Source: JBEKJU01 sp050011095 (GTDB taxonomy: Bacteria; Desulfobacterota; Syntrophorhabdia; Syntrophorhabdales; WCHB1-27). From it: a stretch of DNA of 8,027 nt. The position numbers were made by a program, and so were the translations under genes. The stretch lies in contig JBEKJU010000160.1 in NCBI GenBank assembly GCA_050011095.1, positions 1 to 8,027 on the forward strand, read 5' to 3'. A model generated the notes under the pieces. That model made no database searches and was not told where the DNA came from. It saw only the letters and a program-made list of their open reading frames with translations. Below are positions 6,386 to 8,027 of this stretch, in pieces (position 1 is the first letter of the stretch; every line of letters starts with the position of its first letter).

Positions 6386-6390
6386 CCTCC
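6386..6390 (-). promoter_or_regulatory. Ribosome binding site of livK
   Basis: CCTCC on the + strand reads GGAGG on the minus strand, 5 bases before the livK ATG. It is the strongest binding site in the liv operon, in keeping with the higher amount of binding protein usually needed. Confidence 0.7.
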
Positions 6391-6430
6391 CGTGCCGATT
6401 CATTCGTTTGTCATTTCATACTGCGGGCTT

Positions 6431-6460
6431 ATCATAGCAAAGAAGAACCGGGAATGTCCA
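6431..6460 (-). promoter_or_regulatory. Sigma70-type promoter of the livKHMGF operon
   Basis: On the minus strand TGGACA (6455-6460; 5 of 6 to TTGACA), an 18-base spacer and TATGAT (6431-6436; 5 of 6 to TATAAT). Transcription would begin near 6424, giving a leader of about 44 bases to livK. The -35 box starts only 15 bases after the der stop codon. No terminator is seen between der and this promoter, so read-through from der may add to expression. Confidence 0.6.
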
Positions 6461-6474
6461 CCAGAAACTCGGTA

Positions 6475-7776
6475 TCACCTCTTCCTGAAGAAGAGCCGTA
6501 TGGGCGCGCCGCGGAAGCCGTATTTCTGCCTGAGGGAGTTTTCCAGGAATCTCTTGTAGTGCTCGGGGAGGCGGTCGGGGTAGTTCAAAAAGAGGACGAA
6601 CGTGGGGGGCGCGGACCTGAGCTGGCTCGCGTAGAATATCTTGATCTGCTTCCCCTCCACCACGGGGGGGCTCAACCTGCCCGTGAACTCCTCGAAGGCC
6701 CTGTTCAGTTTCGGCGTGGCGATCCTCCTCGCGAGCTGCCTCGCGATCGCCGTGTCGATTTCGAGTATGTCTTCCACGTTTTCCCCGGTGAGGGCCGAGG
6801 TGAAGATCACGGGCGCGAAGTCCGCGTGGGGGAGGCGGGTCCTGACCTCCCTGCGGTAGTCGTCCTGGGCGATGTGACGGTCCATCAGATCCCACTTGTT
6901 CACGACAATGCAGATCCCCTTACCCGCGGACAGGATGAGGTGGGCTATGGCGCCGTCCTGATGGCCGACGCCCTCACGCCCGTCGATGACGAGATTGACT
7001 ACGTCCGCCCGCTCGACGCTCCTCAGGGCGCTCATCACGGAATGCTCCTCGACCTTAAGGAAGATCCTGCTCTTTTTCCTCAACCCGGCCGTGTCGATCA
7101 CGGTGAACGTCTCCTGCCCGAACCGGATGATCGAATCGATGGCGTCCCGCGTTGTCCCCGGTATGTCGCTCACGATCATGCGGTCCGAGCCGAGGAGCCT
7201 GTTCACGATGGACGACTTTCCCGTGTTCGGTCTTCCGACGACGGCGATCTTTATGCCCCCGGCCGCCCCCTCTTCCCGGCCGGGCTCCACCATGCGGCCC
7301 ATGTCGTCGAGGAGGTCGCCCAGGCCGAGGCCGTGGGCGGCGCTGACAGCATACAATTTCTCCACGCCCAGCCGGTAAAAATCGGCCGTCTCCGCCTCCC
7401 GCTTTTGGGAATCCACCTTATTGACGACGTAGAAGACGGGCTTGTTGAAGCGCCGCAGAATTGCCGCGATCTCGCCGTCCTCGGGGAGGAGGCCCTCTTT
7501 CGCATCCAGCAGGAATATGATCATCGAGGATTCTTCCATGGCCGAGTAGATGTGCTCCTTGACGAGGGACGTGATCTTCTCGGCGCCCTCGGGCTCGAAC
7601 CCCCCCGTATCGATGACGATGAACGATTTCCCGCCGTACTCGAACTCCCCGTAGTTCCTGTCCCTCGTGACGCCGGGAACGTCCTCGGTTATGGCCTTTC
7701 TGTAGCCGATAAGGCGGTTGAAAAGGGTGGACTTTCCGACATTAGGCCTTCCGACGATGCTGATTATGGGCTTCAT
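6475..7776 (-). CDS. der: Ribosome-associated GTPase Der (EngA)
   Basis: A 433-residue essential GTPase with two tandem G domains and a C-terminal KH-like domain, acting in 50S ribosomal subunit maturation. First G domain: G1 GRPNVGKS (9-16), G2 in VPGVTRD (33-39), G3 DTGG (56-59), G4 NKVD (119-122). Second: G1 GRPNTGKS (181-188), G2 in IPGTTRD (205-211), G3 DTAG (228-231), G4 NKWD (293-296), G5 SAL (327-329). The KH-like part runs from about 352 to the end and closes with the standard GAPIRLFFRKR. The frame is open 34 codons further upstream, but that stretch is Pro/Gly-rich and unlike Der, whose family starts at MKPIISIVGRPNVGKS. The start ATG overlaps the stop of a short upstream frame (ATGA), which suggests that der was or is a downstream operon gene. 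The Shine-Dalgarno match (GGGA) is weak. Confidence 0.97.
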   Translation of the reverse strand: MKPIISIVGRPNVGKSTLFNRLIGYRKAITEDVPGVTRDRNYGEFEYGGKSFIVIDTGGFEPEGAEKITSLVKEHIYSAMEESSMIIFLLDAKEGLLPEDGEIAAILRRFNKPVFYVVNKVDSQKREAETADFYRLGVEKLYAVSAAHGLGLGDLLDDMGRMVEPGREEGAAGGIKIAVVGRPNTGKSSIVNRLLGSDRMIVSDIPGTTRDAIDSIIRFGQETFTVIDTAGLRKKSRIFLKVEEHSVMSALRSVERADVVNLVIDGREGVGHQDGAIAHLILSAGKGICIVVNKWDLMDRHIAQDDYRREVRTRLPHADFAPVIFTSALTGENVEDILEIDTAIARQLARRIATPKLNRAFEEFTGRLSPPVVEGKQIKIFYASQLRSAPPTFVLFLNYPDRLPEHYKRFLENSLRQKYGFRGAPIRLFFRKR

Positions 7777-7904
7777 TGCCGCGCTTCCCGTGTGGGGACC
7801 GGGAGGAGATAACCCTTGAGGAAGGGCAATATGGCCGGAAGCGCCCCCCGGTACGGGTCGTCGACCGTCATAGGCCACGCTGAAAGGAGGAGCAGCGCCT
7901 TCAA
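7773..7904 (-). pseudogene. Possible 3' remnant of a gene upstream of der, cut by repeat copy 3
   Basis: An open minus-strand frame runs from the edge of repeat copy 3 to a TGA (7773-7775) that overlaps the der start codon as ATGA. From a TTG at 7902-7904 it gives 43 residues; from the ATG at 7869-7871 it gives 32 residues, beginning MTVDDPYRGALPAILPFLKG and ending PVPTREARQ. The leading KALLLLSAW stretch is hydrophobic. Upstream, the first in-frame stop (7917-7919) lies inside the repeat. This is what is expected if the repeat inserted into, or replaced, the 5' part of a gene once coupled to der. I do not recognise the product. It could equally be a chance open frame in GC-rich DNA, or a very small real gene. 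Confidence 0.3.
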
Positions 7905-7908
7905 ACTA

Positions 7909-8027
7909 AGGGCTCGTCAGAAAATAAATGGGCCATCTGGCTCGTCTTTTTGTCCGCCCGCTTCGTTGCGAAAAGGTCATGTACATCCAGTACATTTGGC
8001 CTTTCCGCGCCTCGCCGATCGGCCAAA
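7909..8027 (-). repeat. Interspersed MITE-like repeat, copy 3 (truncated by window end)
   Basis: It aligns with 950-1068 of copy 2 at a constant offset of 6959 and differs at one base in 119 (A at 7972, G at 1013). It begins AGGGCTCGTCAG and contains the same GGCTCGTC pair and the ATGTAC/GTACAT hairpin. The TTTGGCC/GGCCAAA dyad ends exactly at the window edge. Its conserved short frame points toward der and stops at TAG just inside the repeat boundary (CCC TTA GT on the minus strand, read as ccT TAG in frame). It is a direct repeat of copy 2. Confidence 0.9.

Noticed and set aside
6295..7812. 505-codon + strand open frame opposite der
   Set aside because: It is antisense to der, which has every GTPase motif and the KH domain. 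The + frame has no domain and a biased Asp/Arg/Glu/Pro composition.
7777..7878. Longer N terminus for Der
   Set aside because: Der starts at the first G domain; the added 34 residues are Pro/Gly-rich and lack support.
1..8027. CRISPR array, tRNA or rRNA genes, transposase, toxin-antitoxin or defence genes
   Set aside because: No regularly spaced repeats, cloverleaf-like segments or such protein families were seen. The three repeat copies are far apart and of mixed orientation, unlike a CRISPR array.

Overview
The window is GC-rich bacterial chromosomal DNA. It carries a complete branched-chain amino-acid-type (LIV/HAAT) ABC transporter operon, the ribosome-assembly GTPase Der, the thiol peroxidase Tpx and an orphan ABC ATPase of the YlmA/ModF type. 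The likely source is a Gram-negative anaerobe of the former Deltaproteobacteria (Desulfobacterota or a relative): the protein sequences, the lipoprotein-type LivK and the gene mix fit that group. This is an inference from style, since no 16S or other taxonomic marker is present.

Layout. Positions 1-136 hold a short interspersed repeat (copy 1, cut by the window edge). A + strand orphan ABC ATPase (140-940) follows within 4 bases. A second, inverted copy of the repeat (copy 2, about 948-1097) starts 7 bases after its stop. Then comes tpx (+, 1245-1760) with a good ribosome binding site and a plausible promoter. Convergent to tpx, on the minus strand, lie livF (1779-2492), livG (2489-3259), livM (3246-4286), livH (4286-5161) and livK (5214-6380); transcription order is K-H-M-G-F. 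The last four genes are fused head to tail by overlaps of 1 to 14 bases. A sigma70-like promoter for livK sits in the 94-base gap after der (minus, 6475-7776). Upstream of der a short open frame (7773 to about 7904) overlaps the der start codon and runs into repeat copy 3 (7909-8027, cut by the window end).

How it works together. LivK is predicted to capture a small amino-acid-like ligand in the periplasm, LivH and LivM to form the membrane channel, and LivG and LivF to power it. Tpx detoxifies peroxides and Der acts in 50S ribosomal subunit maturation; neither has an obvious functional link to the transporter.

The most unusual content is the repeat family. Three copies 97-99% identical over the shared part are present in 8 kb. 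It has imperfect terminal inverted repeats, internal hairpins and a conserved short reading frame, and looks like a MITE-like or REP-like element. Two inverted copies bracket a single gene very tightly, and copies 2 and 3 are direct repeats around the whole tpx-liv-der block. I found no CRISPR array, tRNA, rRNA, transposase or defence system in the window.
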